A stretch of 9,786 nt of DNA from Candidatus Firestoneibacteriota bacterium. GTDB taxonomy: Bacteria; Oederibacteriota; JAAXVQ01. The translations under genes were made by a program, and so were the position numbers. Shown here piece by piece: positions 1-5,870 of the stretch (position 1 is the first letter of the stretch; every line of letters begins with the position of its first letter). The DNA lies in NCBI GenBank assembly GCA_013335425.1, contig JAAXVQ010000051.1, positions 1-9,786 on the forward strand, read 5' to 3'. Under the pieces are notes generated by a model. It was not told the origin of the DNA, searched no databases, and saw only the letters and a list, made by a program, of their open reading frames with translations.

Positions 1-185
1 CCGCCGTAGGGCTTATCGTCCACCGTATGGTGACGATCACGGGCATAATCGCGTATGTTGACCACCGCCGGCGCAAACAACTGCTTGTCAACCGCCCGCT
101 TTAATATGGATTGGGAAAAGGCCGCCTGCACCATTTCCGGAAAAATCGTAAGAATATTGACCCGTAGCGGCCGACGCCGAGTCAT
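1..185 (-). CDS. trmD: tRNA (guanine-N1-)-methyltransferase TrmD, N-terminal part (cut by window edge)
   Basis: TrmD uses S-adenosylmethionine to methylate G37, next to the anticodon, in tRNAs, which prevents +1 frameshifting. Only the first 61 complete codons are visible and the reading frame runs open off the left edge. The translation has the family's N-terminal pattern: a beta strand ending in ILTIFPEM, then a helix with SQSILKRA, then NIRDYARDRHHTVDDKPYGG. The last piece matches the conserved NIRDF-VDD-PYGG region of TrmD. The ATG lies inside the end of rimM (ATGA overlap) and has an AAGGG Shine-Dalgarno 8 bases upstream, which supports this start. It is the fourth protein gene of an rpsP-khpA-rimM-trmD operon, the usual order for this operon; rplS often follows but would be outside the window. 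The C-terminal half, with the trefoil-knot SAM site, cannot be judged. Confidence 0.95.
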   Translation of the reverse strand, partial: MTRRRPLRVNILTIFPEMVQAAFSQSILKRAVDKQLFAPAVVNIRDYARDRHHTVDDKPYG

Positions 186-721
186 GCCTGCAACCCTTCG
201 GGAACCCGCACCCGCATCCGCTTGGCCTCCAGGTTAATTTCCAAGACCAAGTCTTTAAGCGCGGGCAGCAACAGTTCCCCGCCGGAACCGACAATTTCAT
301 AAATGTCGTTGGCGCCCGTCTGATAAACCCCGGTCACCCTGCCCAACGGCTGACCACCTTCGTCTTCCACGGCCAATCCCACAATATCGTCCACAAAATA
401 GCTGCCTGCGGGCAGTTTGCCCCTTTGCGACTCGGGCACGACCACATACCCACGCGCCAATTCCGCCACCGCTTCAGGCGTGTCCAGGCCCTCAAAGCGT
501 GCCAGATAAAACGTCGACATGCTGCGCACGGATTGCAGGCGCAACTTCCGGTTGGCACCCGAAACGCCTTGCCACCATACCTCGTGCAAGGCCTCAAAAC
601 GCCCGGGCACATCGCTTAAAGGGAATAATTTGATTTCACCATGCACACCGTGAGGTGCCCCCAGCTGGCCGATCCGGACCCAACTTTCGGAGCCAGCCTC
701 TGAAACACCGGAATCCGTCAT
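182..721 (-). CDS. rimM: 16S rRNA processing / 30S maturation factor RimM
   Basis: RimM binds the 30S precursor, contacts ribosomal protein S19 and helps the 16S 3' (head) domain mature. The 179-residue product has the normal length and both expected parts. The N-terminal RimM barrel has the signature VRIGQLGAPHGVHGEIKLFP at residues 15-34. The C-terminal PRC-type barrel has YFVDDIVGLAV near residues 108-118, GRVTGVYQTGANDIYEI near 127-143, and a closing LLPALKDLVLEINL then MRVRVPEGL near 151-177. The ATG overlaps the khpA stop by four bases (ATGA). The only purine-rich Shine-Dalgarno candidate (AGGA) almost touches the ATG, so translation probably depends on coupling to khpA. Its own stop overlaps the trmD start in the same way. 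No frameshift or missing motif is seen. Confidence 0.96.
   Translation of the reverse strand: MTDSGVSEAGSESWVRIGQLGAPHGVHGEIKLFPLSDVPGRFEALHEVWWQGVSGANRKLRLQSVRSMSTFYLARFEGLDTPEAVAELARGYVVVPESQRGKLPAGSYFVDDIVGLAVEDEGGQPLGRVTGVYQTGANDIYEIVGSGGELLLPALKDLVLEINLEAKRMRVRVPEGLQA
194..198 (-). promoter_or_regulatory. Shine-Dalgarno of trmD
   Basis: AAGGG on the minus strand, inside the last codons of rimM, 8 bases before the trmD ATG. It fixes the trmD start at the ATGA overlap and suggests that trmD can recruit ribosomes itself as well as by coupling to rimM. Confidence 0.6.
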
Positions 722-948
722 TCCTGAATGACGAGGGCGACTTTGGCTTTGGTTTTGGCAGCTGCGGCTGCCAGCAGGTTCCGGATGGCCTTGATGGTTT
801 TGCCCTCGCGCCCAATGACGCGTCCTAAGTCTTCTTTGGCCACCGTGAGCTCCAGCACCAATCCGCGCTCGCTCGAGTGTTCCTCCACCCGCACGGCTTC
901 CGGATGTGCGACCAACGATTTGGCCAAAAACTCAATCAGGGCCTTCAC
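718..948 (-). CDS. khpA: KH-domain RNA-binding protein (KhpA type)
   Basis: A small single-KH-domain RNA-binding protein of 76 residues, the normal size for KhpA (YlqC/DUF1653-neighbour type). These proteins bind RNA, often together with KhpB, and usually sit between rpsP and rimM, as here. The KH signature is clear: residues 41-56 read LGRVIGREGKTIKAIR, with the GxxG loop G46-R-E-G49 followed by the nucleic-acid-facing helix. An alanine-rich helix (residues 60-64) follows and a short final strand ends in LVIQE. The start is GTG, three bases after the rpsP stop, with GGAG 8 bases upstream inside the rpsP 3' end. No in-frame ATG gives a complete KH fold, so GTG is the best start. The stop overlaps the rimM ATG. 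Confidence 0.93.
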   Translation of the reverse strand: MKALIEFLAKSLVAHPEAVRVEEHSSERGLVLELTVAKEDLGRVIGREGKTIKAIRNLLAAAAAKTKAKVALVIQE

Positions 949-951
949 CTT

Positions 952-1221
952 TTAGGCTCCGGCTTTGGGCGCAGCGGCCACCCGGGCGTAGACGCCCTTA
1001 TTTTGCAAAATCTTCTTTACCGTCGGCGTAGGCACGGCGCCTTTTTTCAGCCAAACGTTGATTTTCTCTTCGCTCAACTGTACGGCGGCCGGCTTTTGAC
1101 GGTTGTCATAAGTCCCCACCAGTTCCAAGCACCCGCCGGGTTTGCGCGAATCGGTCACGGCAATGCGCCAAAAAGGTTTGTGCGGCGCACCCTGACGTTG
1201 TAGTTTAATAATGGTCGACAT
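952..1221 (-). CDS. rpsP: 30S ribosomal protein S16
   Basis: Ribosomal protein S16 binds 16S rRNA in the 5'/central domain region and is needed for 30S assembly. The 89-residue protein has the usual bS16 layout: N-terminal strand TIIKLQRQGAPHKPFWRIAV (residues 3-22), then TDSR, the strand LELVGTYDN (32-40), the helix LSEEKINVWLKKGAVPTPTV (49-68) and KKILQNKGVY (69-78), then a short Ala/Lys tail. The ATG has an excellent AAGGAG Shine-Dalgarno (1230-1235) with 8 bases spacing. It is the first protein gene of its operon and lies only 43 bases after the 3' end of tRNA-Thr. That gap holds a GC palindrome but no credible promoter, so rpsP is probably transcribed together with the two tRNAs and released by tRNA processing. 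Confidence 0.96.
   Translation of the reverse strand: MSTIIKLQRQGAPHKPFWRIAVTDSRKPGGCLELVGTYDNRQKPAAVQLSEEKINVWLKKGAVPTPTVKKILQNKGVYARVAAAPKAGA
957..960 (-). promoter_or_regulatory. Shine-Dalgarno supporting the GTG start of khpA
   Basis: GGAG on the minus strand lies in the last codons of rpsP, 8 bases before the GTG at 948-946. It favours this non-ATG start and shows how tightly rpsP and khpA are packed. Confidence 0.55.
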
Positions 1222-1239
1222 AATGAATTCTCCTTAAAT

Positions 1240-1252
1240 TCGCCCTGGGCGA
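1240..1252 (-). promoter_or_regulatory. Palindrome in the rpsP leader
   Basis: TCGCCCTGGGCGA is a near-perfect palindrome between the encoded CCA of tRNA-Thr and the rpsP Shine-Dalgarno. In RNA it gives a 5 bp GC-rich stem with a 3-base loop, flanked by A/T bases that can add a few pairs. It is not followed by a U-tract, so it does not look like a terminator. It could protect the new rpsP 5' end after tRNA processing or mark a processing site; that role is inference. Confidence 0.45.
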
Positions 1253-1264
1253 TTTTTCAACCAA

Positions 1265-1340
1265 TGGAGCCGATGACCGGAGTTGAACCGGTGACCCACG
1301 GTTTACGAAACCGTTGCTCTACCAACTGAGCTACATCGGC
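1265..1340 (-). tRNA. tRNA-Thr (anticodon CGT)
   Basis: A 76-base cloverleaf reading left on the minus strand. The acceptor arm GCCGATG pairs with CATCGGC, followed by discriminator T and an encoded CCA. The D-arm is GCTC/GAGC with loop AGTTGGTA. The anticodon stem is ACGGT/ACCGT with loop TTCGTAA, giving anticodon CGT, which reads ACG (Thr). The T-arm is ACCGG/CCGGT with loop TTCAACT. All stems pair fully. It is the second gene of a tRNA-Phe/tRNA-Thr pair directly upstream of rpsP. Confidence 0.97.
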
Positions 1341-1349
1341 CTGAAATTC

Positions 1350-1455
1350 AGAAAATAGAAAATTGAAAGAAGAAAATTGATTTAGGATGCCCTGTGGGCG
1401 ATTTCGCCCGCCGACCTTTCCGTATCTATTTTCTATTCTCTACTTTCTATTCTCT
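1350..1455 (-). repeat. 32-base imperfect inverted repeat between the two tRNA genes
   Basis: The left arm (1350-1381) is purine-rich on the + strand and the right arm (1424-1455) is pyrimidine-rich. When one arm is reverse-complemented, 25 of 32 positions match without gaps. Three of the seven differences become G-U pairs in the minus-strand RNA, so 28 of 32 positions could pair. The 42-base centre contains its own hairpin, GGGCG/CGCCC (1396-1400 with 1405-1409). Each arm also has a 14-base direct periodicity: AGAAAATTGA at 1357 and 1371, and TTTCTATTCTCT at 1430 and 1444. A transcript running from tRNA-Phe to tRNA-Thr would fold this into a long rod. There is no U-tract after it in the direction of transcription, so I do not call it a terminator. 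Confidence 0.8.
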
Positions 1456-1465
1456 GCTCTTTTGC

Positions 1466-1541
<76 letters not shown>

Positions 1542-1575
1542 ATGCTGGAAAACCGTCAAATTTCCAAAACTTTCA

Positions 1576-1593
1576 CCCGCCTGGGTTGGCGGG
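1576..1593 (-). repeat. GC-rich inverted repeat in the tRNA-Phe leader
   Basis: CCCGCC and GGCGGG flank a 6-base loop, a perfect 6 bp stem about 35 bases before the tRNA-Phe 5' end and about 75 bases after the secA stop. It lies downstream of the promoter at 1623-1651, so it is in the leader of the tRNA transcript. For transcripts reading through from secA it could slow polymerase, but the T run after it is only four bases and is offset, so a terminator role is weak. Confidence 0.5.
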
Positions 1594-1622
1594 GCAAATC
1601 CAAAAAATTGTGAAAACGGTAA

Positions 1623-1651
1623 ATCATACAAAATCAATCCGAACCTGTCAA
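1623..1651 (-). promoter_or_regulatory. Near-consensus sigma70-type promoter for tRNA-Phe/tRNA-Thr/rpsP operon
   Basis: On the minus strand a perfect -35 box TTGACA (1651-1646) is followed by exactly 17 bases and the -10 box TATGAT (1628-1623), which has 5 of 6 consensus bases. The -35 begins about 15 bases after the secA stop codon. The predicted start near 1616 gives tRNA-Phe a leader of about 75 bases. This is the best promoter match in the window and fits the strong expression expected of tRNA and ribosomal-protein genes. No comparable promoter was seen between the tRNAs or just before rpsP. Confidence 0.8.
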
Positions 1652-1666
1652 GTACTATGCTTGGTG

Positions 1667-4306
1667 CTATTCATTTTTCCCATGACATTTTTTATACTTT
1701 TTCCCCGAACCGCAGGGACAAAGGTCGTTTCGCCCCACTTTGGGGTGATCCCGCCGCACGGGTTCCGCCGCAGGAGCCCCGGTGGGAACGGCCTGGGACA
1801 TGTCCCTGGGACCCGATACGCCGAAAACATTGCCCTCGCGGGCGGCTGCCACGGGTTGCGGTTTAGCGGGTACAAACTCCGGCTTATACTCTTTCCAACG
1901 CGACGCCTGGTTGCCGATGCGCGGGGTTAAAGACGGTGGATTAACGGCTTGAATCCTCAGCAGCAGTTGCAACACCTCGCGCTTGATCTGCAGGATCATT
2001 TCCGTGAACATTTCAAAGCCTTCGCGTTTGTATTCCAGCAGAGGATCCTTCTGTCCATACGCGCGCAAGCCGATACCTTCTTTGAGCTTGTCCATATCGT
2101 ACAATTGTTCTTTCCAACGCTGGTCCACCACTTGAAGCAAAATAGCCCGCTCCAGTTGACGCATCAAATCGGAACCCAAGGCGCTTTCCTGCTGGCCAAA
2201 ACCGTTGGCCACGCCCGTCTGGAACGTTTCCGCCAGCGTCTCACGCGAGAGCGCCGGAATTTCTTCCTGTTTCCAGCCGAATTCCACGCGGTACTGGCTC
2301 GCCCAACTGCGCAACGCATCCCAGTTCCAATTTTCAGGGTAGACCTTTTCCGGCACCAAGTCGTTTAAGCCTTCTTCGGCCACATCCTCGATCATGCTTA
2401 GAATGTGTTCGTGCAGGTCTTCCCCTTCCAGCACCCGGGTCCGTTCTTCGTAGATGACCGTGCGCTGCTTGTTCATCACATCGTCGTACTCAAGCAGGTG
2501 TTTGCGGATGTCGAAGTTGTGCCCTTCCACCGTGCGTTGCGCGCGTTCCAACGCTTTGGTGATCCAGGGATGTTCGATCACCTCGCCCTCCCGCAGTCCC
2601 AGCCTCTCGAGCATGCCGGAAATGCGCTCGGACCCGAAAATGCGCATGAGGTCGTCCTGGAGGGAAACATAAAACCGCGACGAACCCGGGTCGCCCTGGC
2701 GCCCGGAACGCCCGCGCAGCTGGTTGTCGATGCGCCGGCTTTCATGCCGTTCGGTGCCGATGACGTGCAGCCCGCCCAACTCAATTACACCTTCGCCCAG
2801 AACGATGTCCGTACCGCGCCCGGCCATGTTGGTGGCAATGGTCACGCCGTTCTTCTGCCCGGCCTTGGCCACGATCTCGGCTTCGCGGGCATGATGCTTG
2901 GCATTGAGCACCTGATGGGGCACGCCCATCCGCTTAAGCAGCCCGGAGAGCATTTCATTTCTTTCAATGGAAATCGTGCCCACCAGCACCGGACGCCCCT
3001 TGGCATGGCATTCCTTGATCTCGTCGGCCACGGCTTGGAACTTTTCGCGTTCGGTGCGGTAAATCTGATCTCCGTGATCCTTGCGCACCATGGGGCGGTT
3101 GGTCGGGACCACCACCACGTCGAGTTTGTAAATGTGGGCGAATTCCTCGGCCTCGGTGTCGGCCGTGCCGGTCATGCCCCCGAGTTTTTCATAGAGCCGA
3201 AAATAATTCTGAAAGGTGATGGAGGCCAGGGTTTGATTTTCGCGCTGAATCTTGACGCCTTCCTTGGCTTCCAAGGCCTGGTGCAGCCCTTCAGAAAAGC
3301 GTCGCCCCGGCATCAAACGCCCGGTAAATTCGTCCACGATGATCACCTGGTCCTCATTGACCACATAATCCCGGTCCAACTTAAAGAGCACATGCGCCTT
3401 GAGCGCCTGATTGACGTGATGGAGGATCTCGACGTTCTCGGGGTCGTATAGGTTTCCCACCGCGAGCAGCTTTTCGGCGTGGGCCACCCCGGCTTCGGTA
3501 AGCGCCACGGTTTTGGTTTTTTCCTCCACCGTGTAATCCTCGGTGGCGTTTAACTTGGGAATGATCTTGTCGATGCGGTAATACTTGTCCGTGGACTCTT
3601 CGGCCGGGCCGGAAATGATCAAGGGCGTACGGGCTTCGTCGATTAAAATCGAGTCCACTTCGTCCACAATGGCGTAATGCAGTTTCCGTTGCACACGCTC
3701 GTCCGGATGGACCGCCATATTGTCTCGCAGGTAATCAAAGCCGAATTCATTGTTCGTGCCGTAGGTAATGTCGCAGGCATAAGCCGCTTTGCGTTCCTCG
3801 GAATTAAGCCCATGCTTGATGCAGCCCACGGTCAGCCCCAAAAAGCGGTAGATCTCCCCCATGCCCTTGAAATTACCCGCCCCCAGCGAGTCACGCTCGG
3901 CCAGGTAGTCATTGACCGTGATTACGTGCACGCCTTTGCCGGTTAATGCGTTCAAATAAACCGACAGGGTGGCCACCAGCGTTTTTCCTTCACCGGTTTT
4001 CATTTCCGCGATTTTTCCCTGATGCAGCACCATGCCGCCCATGAGCTGGGTGTCAAAATGCCGCAAACCCATGGCCCGTATCGAGGCCTCGCGGACCACG
4101 GCGAAAGCCTCGGACATGAGGTCGTCCAGCGCTTCCCCGGCAGCCAGCCGAGCCTTAAATTCGCCGGTCTTGGCCTGCAGCTGCTCGTTGGAGAGCGGAT
4201 GAATCTGCGGTTCCCAGGCATTAATCGCCGCAATCACCGGCAGCAACTGTTTGATGTCACGGTCCGACTTGGTCCCAAAAACCTTGGTTAAAATGGAATT
4301 TAACAT
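1667..4306 (-). CDS. secA: Preprotein translocase ATPase SecA
   Basis: SecA is the ATP-driven motor that pushes unfolded preproteins through SecYEG. The 879-residue product is close to the usual bacterial length and appears complete. NBD1 carries the Walker A motif MKTGEGKT (residues 102-109), VNDYLAERD (131-139), [17 protein letters not shown] (181-197) and the Walker B region [15 protein letters not shown] (214-228). The preprotein cross-linking region follows to about 370, then GGMTGTAD (376-383). NBD2 has [11 protein letters not shown] (491-501) and [17 protein letters not shown] (529-545). The helical scaffold/wing region includes [10 protein letters not shown] (606-615) and [16 protein letters not shown] (744-759). 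The extreme C-terminus has the zinc-binding SEC-C motif C863-x-C865-x8-C874-H875, the SecB/ribosome contact site. The ATG has AGGA 4 bases upstream. It lies 110 bases after the aminotransferase, in the same direction, without a clear promoter or terminator between, so read-through is possible. Confidence 0.98.
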   Translation of the reverse strand: MLNSILTKVFGTKSDRDIKQLLPVIAAINAWEPQIHPLSNEQLQAKTGEFKARLAAGEALDDLMSEAFAVVREASIRAMGLRHFDTQLMGGMVLHQGKIAEMKTGEGKTLVATLSVYLNALTGKGVHVITVNDYLAERDSLGAGNFKGMGEIYRFLGLTVGCIKHGLNSEERKAAYACDITYGTNNEFGFDYLRDNMAVHPDERVQRKLHYAIVDEVDSILIDEARTPLIISGPAEESTDKYYRIDKIIPKLNATEDYTVEEKTKTVALTEAGVAHAEKLLAVGNLYDPENVEILHHVNQALKAHVLFKLDRDYVVNEDQVIIVDEFTGRLMPGRRFSEGLHQALEAKEGVKIQRENQTLASITFQNYFRLYEKLGGMTGTADTEAEEFAHIYKLDVVVVPTNRPMVRKDHGDQIYRTEREKFQAVADEIKECHAKGRPVLVGTISIERNEMLSGLLKRMGVPHQVLNAKHHAREAEIVAKAGQKNGVTIATNMAGRGTDIVLGEGVIELGGLHVIGTERHESRRIDNQLRGRSGRQGDPGSSRFYVSLQDDLMRIFGSERISGMLERLGLREGEVIEHPWITKALERAQRTVEGHNFDIRKHLLEYDDVMNKQRTVIYEERTRVLEGEDLHEHILSMIEDVAEEGLNDLVPEKVYPENWNWDALRSWASQYRVEFGWKQEEIPALSRETLAETFQTGVANGFGQQESALGSDLMRQLERAILLQVVDQRWKEQLYDMDKLKEGIGLRAYGQKDPLLEYKREGFEMFTEMILQIKREVLQLLLRIQAVNPPSLTPRIGNQASRWKEYKPEFVPAKPQPVAAAREGNVFGVSGPRDMSQAVPTGAPAAEPVRRDHPKVGRNDLCPCGSGKKYKKCHGKNE

Positions 4307-4416
4307 GTCTTCCTCTCAGCACCGAAACAAATTGGGGTAAAAATATCCACCAGCCAGATCTTAATAATTCCGCAAATCGCCTTAGGGCACTCCGGGATTG
4401 TGGGTGCGGTGGTGTC

Positions 4417-5631
4417 TTAGCGTTTGCCTTTGGGGGCGGTGCCTTCGGCCAAGGCCGCGGCCATGCGCTCCAAGCCCCGGCGCAGGTTCTCCATGGAGGT
4501 TGCATAGGAGATCCGCAGATAATCTTCCGCGCCGAAACCATCACCCGGAACCAGGGCCACCTGGGCTGCGTCCAGCAGGTAATCGGCCATTTGCATGCAG
4601 GTGGTGATGGTCTGCCCGCGATAAACCTTGCCCAGGGTGCCGGCAATGTTGGGGAAAACGTAAAAAGCGCCTTCGGGCTTGCGGCAGGTAACGCCCGGCA
4701 TGGCATTGAGCTTTTCCACCACGAAATTCCGCCGTTCGGCAAAGGCCGCGACCATAGCAGGCAAGGCTTGGGCCGGCTGCGTCAGGGCGGCATAGGCCGC
4801 CTTCATACAGATGCTGGCCGGGTTCGAGGTTGAGTGACTCTGCAGGTTCGACATGGCGGAAATAATTTCCGCCGGCCCGGCCGTATACCCGATGCGCCAA
4901 CCGGTCATGGCAAAGGATTTGGAAACGCCGTTGACCAGCAGGGTCCATTTTTTCGCGTCAGGCAGGACCGCCGCCGGAGAAACGTGTTTGACGCCGTCAT
5001 AGACCAAGTGCTCGTAGATCTCGTCCGAGAGCACAAAAATCTTTTTAGCCACGGCAACTTCCATGAGGCTGCGGAGTTCCGCTTCGCTGTAAACCGCCCC
5101 CGTGGGATTGCTGGGTGAATTTAAAATCAGCATGCGCGTTTTGGGCTTGATGCGCCGACGCAACGTGGCCGCCGTAAGCTTAAACCCTGTCTTTTCAGTG
5201 GTCTTCAATATTACCGGCTTGCCGCCCGCGAGTTTTACCGCTTCGGGATAGGTAACCCAATACGGCGAGGGAATGAGCACTTCGTCCCCCGGGTTGATCA
5301 GCACCTGAAAAATGTTGTAAATGGAGTGTTTGGCGCCGCAGTTGATGATGATTTCCTTGGGCGCATACTCCAATCCGTTTTCCCTGCGGAGTTTTTCACA
5401 AACCGCTTCTTTGAGTTCCGGCGACCCGGCCGCGGGCGTGTACTTGGTGTGCCCCTGACGGATGGCCTCGATCCCGGCTTCTTTAATATAATCCGGCGTA
5501 TCAAAATCCGGCTCCCCGACGCCGAAATTGATGATATCCTTCCCGGAACTTTTCAATTGTTTGGCTTTCGCGTCAATCGCCAGAGTAGGCGATGCCGCCA
5601 CTTGCCGGATTCTCTTAGCCAAAACCACCAT
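4417..5631 (-). CDS. Pyridoxal-phosphate class I aminotransferase (aspartate aminotransferase, Ib type)
   Basis: A 404-residue fold-type I PLP enzyme of the bacterial/archaeal Ib aspartate aminotransferase group (genes called aspB, aspC or aatA). It likely moves an amino group between aspartate or a related acid and 2-oxoglutarate; some relatives act on prephenate or aromatic acids, which cannot be settled by eye. Visible motifs are FGVGEPDFDTP (residues 36-46), KYTPAAG (63-69), the cofactor contacts GAKHSIYN (99-106) and SPYW (122-125), SNPTG with N175, SDEIYEHLVYDG with D203 and Y206, and NGVSKSFAMTGWRIGY (234-249), where K238 is the Schiff-base lysine and R246 contacts PLP phosphate. R373 in YLRISYA is the expected carboxylate-binding arginine. 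Length and all key residues are normal. The ATG has a strong CAGGAGG Shine-Dalgarno. Upstream is a 239-base gap with a promoter candidate; secA follows. Confidence 0.95.
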   Translation of the reverse strand: MVVLAKRIRQVAASPTLAIDAKAKQLKSSGKDIINFGVGEPDFDTPDYIKEAGIEAIRQGHTKYTPAAGSPELKEAVCEKLRRENGLEYAPKEIIINCGAKHSIYNIFQVLINPGDEVLIPSPYWVTYPEAVKLAGGKPVILKTTEKTGFKLTAATLRRRIKPKTRMLILNSPSNPTGAVYSEAELRSLMEVAVAKKIFVLSDEIYEHLVYDGVKHVSPAAVLPDAKKWTLLVNGVSKSFAMTGWRIGYTAGPAEIISAMSNLQSHSTSNPASICMKAAYAALTQPAQALPAMVAAFAERRNFVVEKLNAMPGVTCRKPEGAFYVFPNIAGTLGKVYRGQTITTCMQMADYLLDAAQVALVPGDGFGAEDYLRISYATSMENLRRGLERMAAALAEGTAPKGKR

Positions 5632-5639
5632 GGGTGTAT

Positions 5640-5646
5640 CCTCCTG
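5640..5646 (-). promoter_or_regulatory. Strong Shine-Dalgarno of the aminotransferase gene
   Basis: CAGGAGG on the minus strand, 8 bases before the ATG at 5631. It fixes the start of the aminotransferase and predicts efficient initiation. Confidence 0.75.
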
Positions 5647-5679
5647 CCGAGGGTAAAATAGAGCGGAAATAATTGAGGG

Positions 5680-5708
5680 ATATTACCATATCCGAATTTT
5701 CAAGTAAA
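5680..5708 (-). promoter_or_regulatory. Possible promoter of the aminotransferase(-secA) unit
   Basis: On the minus strand, TTTACT (5708-5703) is followed by 17 bases and TAATAT (5685-5680). Each box matches the sigma70 consensus at 4 of 6 positions. It lies about 50 bases before the ATG in the A/T-rich part of the gap after the long ORF. The match is modest and could be chance, but the position is right. The rest of the gap (about 5710-5870) holds no gene; I saw only short A/T runs and a weak stem there. Confidence 0.4.
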
Positions 5709-5870
5709 GCAGGGAGATTAGTATTAAACAACCGGACCGCAAAGCAACTAAACCGCGGAACAGATGCATCCTGACGAAAAACGTGCGACAAGTTCGAAAA
5801 ACGCCGACGACAAAATTTTTACTGCGATCACAACCTCAATTCCGCAGATACGAACCTTAGGTATCGCCCC

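Noticed and set aside
2405..3451. A 348-codon open frame on the + strand inside secA
   Set aside because: It lies wholly opposite well-conserved SecA codons, its translation has no recognisable motif, and such long antisense frames are common opposite G/C-rich genes.
4307..4416. Promoter or terminator between the aminotransferase gene and secA
   Set aside because: TTGCGG and GATATT occur, but their spacing is about 22 bases and neither is a good match. Only a 3 bp GCC/GGC stem was seen, too weak for a terminator.
4257..4742. A 161-codon minus-strand frame overlapping the aminotransferase end and secA start
   Set aside because: It is an out-of-frame reading of two genes whose real frames are fully supported by motifs; its Pro/Trp/Ala-rich translation is typical of a shadow.
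5812..5847. Possible terminator after the long ORF
   Set aside because: The stem CTGCG/CGCAG is only 5 bp with a 16-base loop, and the following tract is mixed A and T rather than a clear T run.
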